Of a stretch of DNA of 64,000 nucleotides, positions 38,898 through 46,853 are shown piece by piece. The number at the start of each line of letters is the position of its first letter. Position 1 is the first letter of the stretch. The DNA is from Ligilactobacillus cholophilus (lineage in GTDB: Bacteria > Bacillota > Bacilli > Lactobacillales > Lactobacillaceae): NCBI RefSeq assembly GCF_030389495.1, contig NZ_CP127832.1:1488001-1552000 (forward strand). The letters are read 5' to 3'. The notes under the pieces are model-generated. The model had not been told where the DNA came from, ran no database searches, and saw only the letters and a list, made by a program, of their open reading frames with translations. The translations under genes were made by a program, and so were the position numbers.

Positions 38898-39428
38898 ATG
38901 GAAAAAATAACTAAAGAAAATGCCCAAGCAGGCTTTGCAGAACTATTAGACAATGAGGTTGTGATTTACGCTGTATTGAAAAAATTACATATTACGCGTA
39001 GCCATCCGCAATATGATGATTTTATATCAGAAGCACGATTGTTATATATAGAAGCGTATCAAAAAAATCAGCATTGCGATACCAATAATTTTAATTTTTA
39101 TTTTTCAAAGATTTATTGAGGACTATTAGATCGTTTACGTCAAAATAAGTATCACCAAGATCATCAATGCAATCCAGATGATAATGATAGTGAGTTTGAA
39201 TTTACTCTAGATAAGTTAGATTTACAGGAATTGATTGAAGAGAAAGAACTTATTGAAGAAATCCGTGAAGCGTGTAATCACAATGAGTGGTTAATTATTA
39301 AACAATATCTTGCAGGAAAGAATGTTACTGAAATTGCACGGCAATTAAATGTCTCACGAACAACGATTTATCAGCATCGCAAACGCCTTCGAAATAAGTT
39401 ATTACGAATTTTTGAAAATAAATCATAA
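38898..39428 (+). pseudogene. comX: Competence-type sigma factor (ComX/SigH-like) interrupted by in-frame TGA
   Basis: One continuous frame of 177 codons contains a single TGA at 39117-39119 (codon 74). Before it: EKITKENAQAGFAELLDNEV... NFYFSKIY; after it: GLLDRLRQNKYHQ, an acidic linker and a C-terminal sigma region 4 helix-turn-helix (NVTEIARQLNVSRTTIYQHRKRLRNKLL). In related sigma factors this place reads KIYW.LLD, so TGA replaces a TGG Trp codon. Residues before and after still look well conserved, so the change is recent, or the stop is read through, or it is a sequencing error. An intact protein of about 176 residues would direct RNA polymerase to competence promoters. The first 73 residues alone lack region 4. 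TGA serves as normal stop in neighbouring genes, so no recoded genetic code is implied. Confidence 0.82.
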
Positions 39429-39594
39429 TTTAGGTTTACACATTAAACACTAATTTCGTTTATATATTATGTAAGCTTACAAAATAGAAATTCAAAAGAA
39501 AACAAGATTTTGAAAGTGATGTAGTTAATAAATGAAGACGTTCAATTAAATTAACTAGCAGACTTTGCAAATCTTAAAATGGAGGAATTTAAAA

Positions 39595-39801
39595 ATGACA
39601 GTAGAATGGAAGAAAACATCAATTAGTGTAGTACAAGAAATGGCAAATGGGGATGAACGTAAACGCTCATTTAATGGATTGAATGAACAAGCAACGGATG
39701 ATCAAATCTCACAATTTGCAGAAGTTATCGGTAATCTTACTGGCGAACCAGTGATGCAAGTGGTTGTAAGTCGTGCTGAAACAATCAAAACAGAAGCATA
39801 A
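39595..39801 (+). CDS. DUF1659 family small protein
   Basis: A 68-residue acidic cytoplasmic protein (TVEWKKTSISVVQEMANGDERKRSFNGL...). It fits the DUF1659 pattern of short proteins usually encoded next to a DUF2922 gene, as here. Function is unknown. ATG 39595 is set by GGAGGA 8 bases upstream. It lies 166 bp after the sigma factor gene and 49 bp before its partner, the two forming a small operon. Confidence 0.8.
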   Translation: MTVEWKKTSISVVQEMANGDERKRSFNGLNEQATDDQISQFAEVIGNLTGEPVMQVVVSRAETIKTEA

Positions 39802-39850
39802 GCAGAGATAAAAGGTAAGTTAGTTATAAAATAATTGGAGGAATTAGAAT

Positions 39851-40093
39851 ATGAAAAAATTAGATTTAGGATTTCGCTCAGCAACAAAGAACACAACACA
39901 TCATTTACAATTAAAATATGTGAAAGATGAATTAGATGTTGATGTAATTAAAGAAGCAATGAATCAAATTGCAGAATTAGGAATTTTTGCAAATAAGAAC
40001 GGCGAAGCAATTTACGCTAAACCAGTTTCAGCTAGTTATGTAGATACAACTGAAGAAGTCTTATTTTCAGAAGATATGAATGAAAATGCATAG
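39851..40093 (+). CDS. DUF2922 family small protein
   Basis: An 80-residue protein (KKLDLGFRSATKNTTHHLQLKYVKDELDVDVIKEAMNQIAELGIF) with the DUF2922 layout: an early beta-strand pair, then a helix EAMNQIAELGIF, then a short C-terminal strand. Function is unknown. GGAGG precedes the ATG; a strong bidirectional terminator follows. Pairing with DUF1659 is a recurring arrangement in low-GC Gram-positives. Confidence 0.82.
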   Translation: MKKLDLGFRSATKNTTHHLQLKYVKDELDVDVIKEAMNQIAELGIFANKNGEAIYAKPVSASYVDTTEEVLFSEDMNENA

Positions 40094-40102
40094 GAAAGTA
40101 TA

Positions 40103-40140
40103 ATAAAAAGACGAGACATTTTGTCTCGTCTTTTTATTTT
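40103..40140. terminator. Bidirectional terminator
   Basis: A 14-bp stem AAAAAGACGAGACA/TGTCTCGTCTTTTT separates the DUF2922 gene from the convergent membrane protein gene. Confidence 0.9.
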
Positions 40141-41645
40141 CTTTCTAAAAGTAAATATTTATTAATATATTGGTCATTAATTTTTTGTTCATCAATTAAT
40201 CTATAGTTTTTATAAACAACCTTATTCCATTTATTTGCATTTTTATAATTTGAATCAATACAAATTACATATTTAACTTTTCTTTTTTTTATAATATTTA
40301 ATTGTGCATTAATAAAAGGCCTATATTCACCATCATGGTGCATATTCATTTTATTAAAATATTTAGTTGGAGGCATAATGCCTAAATAGTTGTACCAACC
40401 ACTATCTAACTCATTAAAATCTAAGACAGAAACATTTTTTGGATTTTTTTTCATTAAATTAGCAAATCTTACTTGATATGGAGTATAACCAAATAAATTA
40501 GAATTAAAAATACTAGGATTTTCTGTTATAATTCCTAAAAAAGTAAAAAATGATACAATTGGAATTAAAAAACTAGTTTTTATTCTATAATCTTTTAATT
40601 TTATTGCAAGCCAAGATAAAGAAAGCACTACAAAAGGAATAGCAAGTAATTGATAATAAGAATACATTATTCCAGCAATAGTTTCAACAGCCATATTGCA
40701 GAAAATCATAGATAAAAGAACTAATTTTGCGTTAGTTTGTTTTACTAGACTTGAACTGAAAATGAGTATATATGGAATTAAAATCACTAAAAGCCATATA
40801 ATTATATTTTGTCTTAAAAATGGTACTAAACTATGAGAAATAATAAAAAATAAATGTTTTAGAAAAGTTTCATTAGATAATCCGCCATATAAGTAGTTCC
40901 ATCCAAAATATCCCCAAACGAGATCGTTAAATGCATGATTAATAAGAAAATAACCAAAAACAAAAGCAGTAGGGAACATAAATCCTAAAAGACTATAATA
41001 AATCATTTTTTTAATTTCTATATAATCTTTTTGTTTTATTAAAATGAAAAAATTGCATAGATAAAATGCAAGCCAGGCACCTAAACATGTGTATTTAATC
41101 CAAAAAACAAATCCTACAGAAAATCCTAAAAATAAATATTGTTTTTTTGTTGCTTTATAATTATTATTGATAATCTTAAAAGTTAAATAAATTAAAATAA
41201 AAATAAATGAAAGGATAAATTCTTCTGCTTCTCCACCATTCATAAATGAATCATAATTTAATAAAATAAAGGGATAAATTAATGTGAGAATTAAAGACCA
41301 ATTTTTAGATTTTGAAACTAATAAAATAGTTTTATAAATAAATGTAACACTGATCCATAAAGCAATAGTTTCTAAAATAAAAATTCCAAAATAATTTGTT
41401 CCAATTTTAATTGGAGAAAAAATTGCATATAAAAAGAAAATTATAGGACCTTTGATATCCAATAAATCTTTATAAGGAATTAGTCCATGCATAATGCCTC
41501 GTCCAATTGTTAGATAAATCGAAGGATCTTCAGAAAAATTATATTTATATAACGGAGAAAAGTGTGAGCATAGTAATAATGCAAAACATGAAAAAATGTA
41601 TAAATAAATATAATGTCCATAATTTTTAAATATCTTTTTAATCAA
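40134..41645 (-). CDS. GT-C-like multi-pass membrane protein (glycosyltransferase 39-like)
   Basis: A 503-residue protein with about 11-12 membrane segments. The first extracytoplasmic loop has EDPSIYLTIGRGIMHGLIPYKDLLDIKGP, in the place where GT-C enzymes carry their catalytic acidic residue, and IGRGIMHGLIPYKD..D.KGP is seen in GT39/PMT-like bacterial proteins. It probably transfers a sugar from a polyprenyl-phosphate donor at the outer membrane face. Start is TTG 41645 with GAGGTGA upstream. The last 90 residues (VKYVICIDSNYKNANKW) are soluble. Acceptor is unknown. Confidence 0.75.
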   Translation of the reverse strand: MIKKIFKNYGHYIYLYIFSCFALLLCSHFSPLYKYNFSEDPSIYLTIGRGIMHGLIPYKDLLDIKGPIIFFLYAIFSPIKIGTNYFGIFILETIALWISVTFIYKTILLVSKSKNWSLILTLIYPFILLNYDSFMNGGEAEEFILSFIFILIYLTFKIINNNYKATKKQYLFLGFSVGFVFWIKYTCLGAWLAFYLCNFFILIKQKDYIEIKKMIYYSLLGFMFPTAFVFGYFLINHAFNDLVWGYFGWNYLYGGLSNETFLKHLFFIISHSLVPFLRQNIIIWLLVILIPYILIFSSSLVKQTNAKLVLLSMIFCNMAVETIAGIMYSYYQLLAIPFVVLSLSWLAIKLKDYRIKTSFLIPIVSFFTFLGIITENPSIFNSNLFGYTPYQVRFANLMKKNPKNVSVLDFNELDSGWYNYLGIMPPTKYFNKMNMHHDGEYRPFINAQLNIIKKRKVKYVICIDSNYKNANKWNKVVYKNYRLIDEQKINDQYINKYLLLERK

Positions 41646-41771
41646 CTAACTTCACCTCAATTTTTCAGTCAATTCCTATAATACAAAAAAATTTTAAAGT
41701 ATACTATGCTTTATTCCATATCATTAACAAATATTAAATTTAATTAGTATTGTTTCCGTGATTAATATATA

Positions 41772-41784
41772 TTGCACGATGCAA
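41772..41784. promoter_or_regulatory. Palindrome upstream of hdcP
   Basis: TTGCACGATGCAA is a 5-bp perfect inverted repeat with a 3-base centre, 7 bases before a TTGGCA that could be a -35 element. It is a candidate operator; no regulator is identified. Confidence 0.35.
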
Positions 41785-41896
41785 ATTTTCTTGGCAAAAA
41801 AGAGTATAAATTATTTTAATAAAATAAAACATTTTATAATAAAAATTGAAAGAGATATTTTGTTTTCTCCTAATTTTAGGAAAGGGAGTCATTTAA

Positions 41897-43360
41897 ATGA
41901 ATGACAAAGCAACAACTAAAAAAGATGCTGGTAAATTAGGCTTAATTGGTTTAATTGCATTAGCAGTTAGTGCAATGGTTGGTAGTGGGGTTTTTGATTT
42001 ACCAAAAAACATGTCACAGGTTGCAGGACTAGATGCCCAAGTTTTAGCATGGATCACTACAGGAATTGGAATATGGTTTATTGCTGAAATGTTTGTAATC
42101 TTAAGTGATGTTCATCCTGAATTAAAAGCCGGACTATACAAATATGGGGAAGTTGGTTTTGGTCCATTTGTTGGTTTCTTTACAGCATGGGGATATTTTG
42201 TTTGTGAATGTTTTGCTAATGTTGCTTATGCGGTATTAGTAATGAGTACACTTGACTACTTCTTCCCAGGTACATTTACCGGTGGTAGTAATTGGCCTTC
42301 AGTAATTGGAGCATCAATTATTACATGGTTAATAACTGCATTAGTTTTACGCGGAGTTGAAGTTTCAAGTACAGTACAAAAAGTTGCAACTGCAATTATG
42401 TTATCTGTTATGGTTATTTTTCTAGCAACTGTTGCTGTACATTTTAATCCACATACTTTTACTTTAAATGCTACTGCTACACATGCAGTAAGTTCTGTAA
42501 GTGATAAACCATTAGGAAGTGTCACTTCACAATTACTCAATACAATGATGATCACATTATGGCTATTTGGTGGTATTGAAGGAGCAGTTGTTATGTCTGG
42601 GAAAGCAAGAGATCCTAAACAAGTTCCAAAGGCAACAGTAATTGGATTTATTATTTGTTTAGCATTATTTGCTTTAACAGGAATTTTATCATTAGGTGCA
42701 TATTCATATGGCCAATTAGCAAATATGACATCACCATCAACAGCATATATTTTAACTTCATTATGGCATAACAATTTGGGACGTGACCTAATTACATTTG
42801 GCTTGTTAGTTGCGGTATTTTCAAGTTGGATTTCATGGGTTCAAATGTTATCAGAATTACCACAACATGCTGCTGAAGAAGATCATGCATTTCCACAAAT
42901 ATTTGCTAAAAAATCAAAAAGAAATGTCCCAATTGTATCTGTACTTGTAGCTACTGTAATTATGCAAATTATCATTATCTTTGCTCATTTTGATAATAAT
43001 GCATATCAAATGTTATTAACTATTACAGGTACAATGACGGTCGCACCATATATGGTAAGTGCAATGTACTTAATTAAAATTGGTGCTAAGAAAGATTTAT
43101 TCCCAGATAATACAAAGCATAAACGTGTTAACGGATTAATTATTGGAATTTTAGCATTTTTATATACAGTGATTATGGGGTTAGCTGCAGGAATTAAATA
43201 TATTGCAATTTCATTCATCGTATATGCTATCGGAATTCCAGTATATATTTGGGCAAGAAAAGAACAACATGAGAAAAAAATCTTTAATATTGGGGAGCTA
43301 ATATTTGCGATTATTATTGTAATCGTTGCTATAATCGGATTTTTTGTTCTAATAAAATAA
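41897..43360 (+). CDS. hdcP: Histidine/histamine antiporter
   Basis: A 487-residue APC-family transporter with about 12-13 membrane segments: LGLIGLIALAVSAMVGSGVFDLPKNMSQVAGL is the start typical of amino acid/amine exchangers; GIEGAVVMSGKARDPKQVPKAT follows in the middle. Next to a histidine decarboxylase gene it takes in histidine and expels histamine, and the exchange with decarboxylation generates proton motive force. AAAGGGAG precedes the ATG. Position, order and length match hdcP/hdcC of histamine-producing lactobacilli. Identity is by context plus family. Confidence 0.92.
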   Translation: MNDKATTKKDAGKLGLIGLIALAVSAMVGSGVFDLPKNMSQVAGLDAQVLAWITTGIGIWFIAEMFVILSDVHPELKAGLYKYGEVGFGPFVGFFTAWGYFVCECFANVAYAVLVMSTLDYFFPGTFTGGSNWPSVIGASIITWLITALVLRGVEVSSTVQKVATAIMLSVMVIFLATVAVHFNPHTFTLNATATHAVSSVSDKPLGSVTSQLLNTMMITLWLFGGIEGAVVMSGKARDPKQVPKATVIGFIICLALFALTGILSLGAYSYGQLANMTSPSTAYILTSLWHNNLGRDLITFGLLVAVFSSWISWVQMLSELPQHAAEEDHAFPQIFAKKSKRNVPIVSVLVATVIMQIIIIFAHFDNNAYQMLLTITGTMTVAPYMVSAMYLIKIGAKKDLFPDNTKHKRVNGLIIGILAFLYTVIMGLAAGIKYIAISFIVYAIGIPVYIWARKEQHEKKIFNIGELIFAIIIVIVAIIGFFVLIK

Positions 43361-43362
43361 TG

Positions 43363-43390
43363 TTGAAAACGTTTTCTTAAGGAATATAAT
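43363..43390 (+). promoter_or_regulatory. Promoter of hdcA
   Basis: TTGAAA, 16 bases, TATAAT. This near-consensus sigma-A promoter lies directly after the hdcP stop codon and 57 bases before the hdcA start, so hdcA is transcribed from its own promoter and not only by readthrough from hdcP. Confidence 0.8.
43364..43377. promoter_or_regulatory. CcpA-type cre site overlapping the hdcA -35 element
   Basis: TGAAAACGTTTTCT matches the catabolite response element consensus TGWNANCGNTNWCA at all but the last base, and contains the perfect palindrome GAAAACGTTTTC. It covers the -35 hexamer of the hdcA promoter, so CcpA-HPr(Ser-P) bound here would block transcription when sugar is plentiful. Binding is inferred from the motif. 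Confidence 0.65.
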
Positions 43391-43446
43391 ATAAGTAGGG
43401 AGAAAATAATTTATATCTTTTAATAAAAATGTGGGGGGTCTTTAAA

Positions 43447-44382
43447 ATGGCTAAAATAGATTTAACATTAAACAAACAAGGAATTGATAGAATTGCAATT
43501 AGTCCATATACAAAATATTCACGTGGATATATGGAACCTGGAAACATTGGTAATGGTTATGTAACAGGATTAAAGGTTGATGCAGGTGTACGAGACAAAT
43601 CAGGCGATGATGTCTTAGATGGAATCGTCTCATATGATCGTGCTGAAACTAAAAATGCATATATTGGTCAAATAAATATGACTACAGCTTCAAGTTTTAC
43701 AGGACCACAAGGCCATGTAATTGGATATGATATTTTAAGAAATCCAGAGGTGGATTCTGCTAAACCATTATTTACAGTTAAACAATGGGATGGTAGTAGT
43801 TTACCAATTTATGATGCAAAACCACTTCAAGATGCATTAGTAGAATATTTTGGAGTAGAAAAGGAAAGACGTCATTATCCTGCTCCAGGAAGTTTTATTG
43901 TATGTGCTAATAAAGGTGTTACAGCAGAACGTCCTAAGGAAGATCAACCATTAAAACCTGGACAAGGTTATGGAGTTTGGTCAGCAATTGCTATTTCTTT
44001 TGCTAAAGATCCAGAAAAGAATTCAAGCATGTTTATTGAAGATGCAGGAGTATGGGAAACTCCAAATGAAGATGAATTGTTAGAATTCTTAGATGGTAGA
44101 AGAAATGCCATTGCTAAATCTATTGCTGAATGTGGAGCGGATGCAGAAACTTCATTCGAAAGCTCATGGATTGGTTTTGCACATACAATGATGAAACCAG
44201 GACAAATTGGAAATGCAATAACAGTAGGACCATACTTCTCCTTACCAGTTGATTCTATTCCAAATGGTTCAATTTTGACACCAGATAAAGATATGGAAAT
44301 TATGGAACAACTATCCTTGCCTGAATGGCTTGATAAAATGCAATATGAATCACTTATAAAGAAATATAATGTTAAATATTAA
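43447..44382 (+). CDS. hdcA: Pyruvoyl-dependent histidine decarboxylase proenzyme
   Basis: A 311-residue proenzyme closely matching remembered HdcA of histamine-forming lactobacilli. It self-cleaves between Ser82 and Ser83 (TTASSFTG); the alpha chain then carries an N-terminal pyruvoyl group that decarboxylates histidine to histamine and CO2, using up a proton. Conserved stretches include YMEPGNIGNGYVTGLKVDAG, VSYDRAETKNAYIG, HYPAPGSFIVCANKG and ESSWIGFAHTM. I chose ATG 43447: the GGGGGTC site lies 9 bases upstream and the length then matches the family. Maturation needs the next gene product, HdcB. Confidence 0.98.
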   Translation: MAKIDLTLNKQGIDRIAISPYTKYSRGYMEPGNIGNGYVTGLKVDAGVRDKSGDDVLDGIVSYDRAETKNAYIGQINMTTASSFTGPQGHVIGYDILRNPEVDSAKPLFTVKQWDGSSLPIYDAKPLQDALVEYFGVEKERRHYPAPGSFIVCANKGVTAERPKEDQPLKPGQGYGVWSAIAISFAKDPEKNSSMFIEDAGVWETPNEDELLEFLDGRRNAIAKSIAECGADAETSFESSWIGFAHTMMKPGQIGNAITVGPYFSLPVDSIPNGSILTPDKDMEIMEQLSLPEWLDKMQYESLIKKYNVKY

Positions 44383-44399
44383 TTTTTGAGGTATTGTAT

Positions 44400-44858
44400 A
44401 TGAATGGTAATAGGATATTACAAGAGATACCAGATAAAATTAATCAAGTAATAGTTGATGTAGAAAATAATAAGCAAATTTTGTGTGCTATTGGTAGAAA
44501 TAAAATTTATTTAATTAAAGCTAACATCTTGCAAAATAAGAAAAGGGAACATATAGTTGATGTTGATTTTATAAGTGGTGTTCCAAATGGAAAATTAAAA
44601 ATCAAATTTGATAATGGTGAGATTTGGAATTTTACTAATATTATCAAAGGAAGAGTTTTTGATTTTAAACAAGAACTAATGCCTGGAAAAATTAATGAAG
44701 CAGGCTATGATAATACTATTCGTGGTGAATTTCCACAATTATTAGATTTGGATCATGCTGAAGAAATCGATAAATTAAGACGATATATGCAAAGTGGATT
44801 TATAAGTCATTATGAATATGATGATTGTAATCCAGTTTATCCCAAAGCAGGAAAATAA
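44400..44858 (+). CDS. hdcB: HdcB, maturation protein for histidine decarboxylase
   Basis: A 152-residue cytoplasmic protein encoded 17 bases after hdcA. HdcB converts the HdcA proenzyme to its active pyruvoyl form (established for the streptococcal system). Here the identity rests mainly on position in the hdcP-hdcA-hdcB-hisS order; the C-terminal FISHYEYDDCNP and the LMPGKINEAGYDNTIRGEFPQLLDL segment look like the family as I know it. ATG 44400 has GAGG 8 bases upstream; the TTG at 44394 is too close to it. Confidence 0.85.
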   Translation: MNGNRILQEIPDKINQVIVDVENNKQILCAIGRNKIYLIKANILQNKKREHIVDVDFISGVPNGKLKIKFDNGEIWNFTNIIKGRVFDFKQELMPGKINEAGYDNTIRGEFPQLLDLDHAEEIDKLRRYMQSGFISHYEYDDCNPVYPKAGK

Positions 44859-44884
44859 AAATAGTGAGCAAGTAAAAAGTATCT

Positions 44885-45130
44885 ATTGTAAATGACAGAG
44901 ATCCACAATTTGATGAGAAGTGGGATTTAGTACGTTACACGCTTGTGAATTGTTCAAATGAAAGTATTAAACGATTAGTTTGTTCCGCAGAGATGCGTTA
45001 TCATCTATAAGTTAGTTAGACTATCTTAATGAGGTAATAATCGTGAGGTTATTACAAAATGAGGTGGGACAGCGTTCGTTTATAACGCCCTCAAAAGTAT
45101 TTATAAATACTTTTGAGGGCGTTTTTTTAT
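44885..45130 (+). promoter_or_regulatory. T-box riboswitch (histidine) before hisS
   Basis: The 295-base gap between hdcB and hisS holds a T-box leader. The T-box core is AGGTGGGACAGCG (45062-45074); the antiterminator pairs GAGG (45061) with CCCTC (45088-45092), exclusive with a long terminator hairpin. The acceptor bulge reads UGGG, whose last base pairs with discriminator base C73, the base special to bacterial tRNA-His. A CAC (His) triplet at 44938-44940 lies in the expected specifier region. Uncharged tRNA-His would thus promote hisS transcription. Confidence 0.85.
45086..45128 (+). terminator. T-box-controlled terminator
   Basis: A 15-16 bp stem starting CGCCCTCAAAAGTATT and ending in the complementary GAGGGCG is followed by seven Ts. 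It stops transcription before hisS unless the T-box antiterminator forms. Confidence 0.92.
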
Positions 45131-45153
45131 AAATTTAGAAAGGAAGAAAAAAC

Positions 45154-46431
45154 ATGGAATATCAAAAACCAAAAGGAACTGTTGACATTTTACCTGGGCA
45201 ATCAGAAATATGGGAGAAAATTGAGCTTAATGCAAGAGAAACCTTTCATTTATATGGTTATCATGGAATTCGAACTCCAATTTTTGAAGATTATAACGTT
45301 TTTGCTAGAAATGTAGGAGATACATCAGATATTGTTACAAAAGAGATGTATGATTTTAATGATAAAGGTAATCGCCATATTGCTTTAAGGCCAGAGGGGA
45401 CGGCAGGAACTGTAAGAGCATATGTAGAAAATAAATTATATGGCCCAGAATATTCAAAACCATACAAAGTTTATTATATGGGACCAATGTTTAGATATGA
45501 GAGACCACAATCTGGAAGACAACGTCAGTTTAATCAAATTGGAGTAGAAGCTTTAAATACAGAATCACCACAAGTAGATGTAGAAGTAATTTCAATGGCA
45601 ATGAATTTATTTAAGAAGTTAGGCATTAAAAATATCAAATTAGTAATAAATTCTTTGGGCGATAGTGAATCAAGAGATAACTATCGTAAAGCATTGATTA
45701 ACTATCTTGAACCTTACTTTAATGAGCTAAGTGAAGATTCACAAAGTCGTTTATACAAAAATCCTTTGCGGGTACTAGATAGTAAAGATGAGAAGGATCA
45801 AGAAATAATAAAAAATGCGCCTTCTATACTTGACTATTTAAATGAATATTCGGCTGATTATTTTGAAAAAGTAAAAGAATTACTTACAGAACTAAATATT
45901 ACGTTTGAAGTTGATTATCGAATGGTACGAGGACTTGATTATTATACACATACTATTTTTGAAATAATGTCAGATTCTAATGCCTTCGGAAATAAATACA
46001 CTACTGTTTGTGCTGGTGGACGGTATAATGGGCTAATTTCACAATTAGGTGGTCCAGATGAAGGTGGTATTGGTTTTGGAATGGGAGTTGAACGGTTAAT
46101 TTTACTCTTAAATGAAGAAAATCCTGATTTTATAACCAATAATAAGATCGATTTATTTTTAGTATCTGCAGATAGTTTAGGTGATAATTTAGCATTCATA
46201 ATAGTAGACAAATTACGAAAAAAAGGAATTTATGCTGAAAAATCATATATAAATAGTAAAGTAAAAACTCAAATTAAAGAGGCAATTAGAAAAAATGCAA
46301 AGTATTATGCTGTAATTGGAAAAAATGAATGTGAAAGTAAAGCTATTGAAATAAAAGAATCTAATAAAGATAATGTAGAAAAAGTTAATATAGCGGAATT
46401 AGTTCAAAATCCCCATGATTTTCTGCATTAG
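45154..46431 (+). CDS. hisS: Histidyl-tRNA synthetase (hdc-linked)
   Basis: A 425-residue class II synthetase charging tRNA-His. Motif 2 is YKVYYMGPMFRYERPQSGRQ, the HisA box is RMVRGLDYYTHTIFEI, and motif 3 is GIGFGMGVERLILLL; an anticodon-binding domain ends the protein. hisS normally precedes aspS in lactobacilli; here it stands alone after hdcB, so it is probably a second, cluster-associated copy that senses or guards the histidine pool while HdcA consumes histidine. It is preceded by its own T-box. That it is a duplicate cannot be proved from this window. Confidence 0.97.
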   Translation: MEYQKPKGTVDILPGQSEIWEKIELNARETFHLYGYHGIRTPIFEDYNVFARNVGDTSDIVTKEMYDFNDKGNRHIALRPEGTAGTVRAYVENKLYGPEYSKPYKVYYMGPMFRYERPQSGRQRQFNQIGVEALNTESPQVDVEVISMAMNLFKKLGIKNIKLVINSLGDSESRDNYRKALINYLEPYFNELSEDSQSRLYKNPLRVLDSKDEKDQEIIKNAPSILDYLNEYSADYFEKVKELLTELNITFEVDYRMVRGLDYYTHTIFEIMSDSNAFGNKYTTVCAGGRYNGLISQLGGPDEGGIGFGMGVERLILLLNEENPDFITNNKIDLFLVSADSLGDNLAFIIVDKLRKKGIYAEKSYINSKVKTQIKEAIRKNAKYYAVIGKNECESKAIEIKESNKDNVEKVNIAELVQNPHDFLH

Positions 46432-46853
46432 AAAAGCCTTTTTTACAAAATGATTAAGTTTTTTACAATATTTTTAGATTTTGCAAAATCATTTTAATTT
46501 GATATCAATATTGATGCGTTATGATAGATAACATAGTCATCAAATGACTGTTTTATAAAATTTTCTTTTTTTAATGGTACCTATTGATCCTAAAAGAAGA
46601 GATAGCTCAAAAAACTACCTCTTCTTTTTTTGGCTCAAGAATAAGAAAAGTATTTATCTAAAAATAATTTAAAGATAACTATTTAAATTTAAATTAATAT
46701 AGTTCGTGATTTATTTAACTTTCTTATTATTATTTAAAAATATTTATTAAGATAAGTTTAAAAAACTTTAAATCGGATATTAATTTGGTTAAAATGGTTA
46801 CTTATCCGAGTAAAATGTAAAAGGTTGGAAATATTTATGAGGAGGATATAGAT
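46432..46853. other. 422-base gene-free interval after hisS
   Basis: This very A/T-rich stretch holds a terminator at 46592-46631 and a 7-bp hairpin TCGGATA...TATCCGA (46773-46809) just before the GGDEF-like gene. No open frame with a plausible start and ribosome binding site was found. A strong GAGGAGG site ends the interval. Confidence 0.6.
46592..46631 (+). terminator. Terminator downstream of hisS
   Basis: AAAAGAAGAG with an adjoining ATAG pairs with CTAC and CTCTTCTTTT across a 9-base loop; a T run follows. It lies 160 bases after the hisS stop. Confidence 0.75.

Noticed and set aside
39117-39119. TGA as a reassigned Trp codon throughout the genome
   Set aside because: TGA is the normal stop of wze (24423), the synthase gene (49181) and other genes here.
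39471-39480. GTAAGCTTAC palindrome before the DUF1659 gene
   Set aside because: A single 10-base palindrome in A/T-rich DNA is expected by chance and lies at no clear promoter position.
42256-42774. 172-codon minus-strand frame inside hdcP
   Set aside because: Opposite strand of a well-supported transporter; no ribosome binding site and no recognised pattern.
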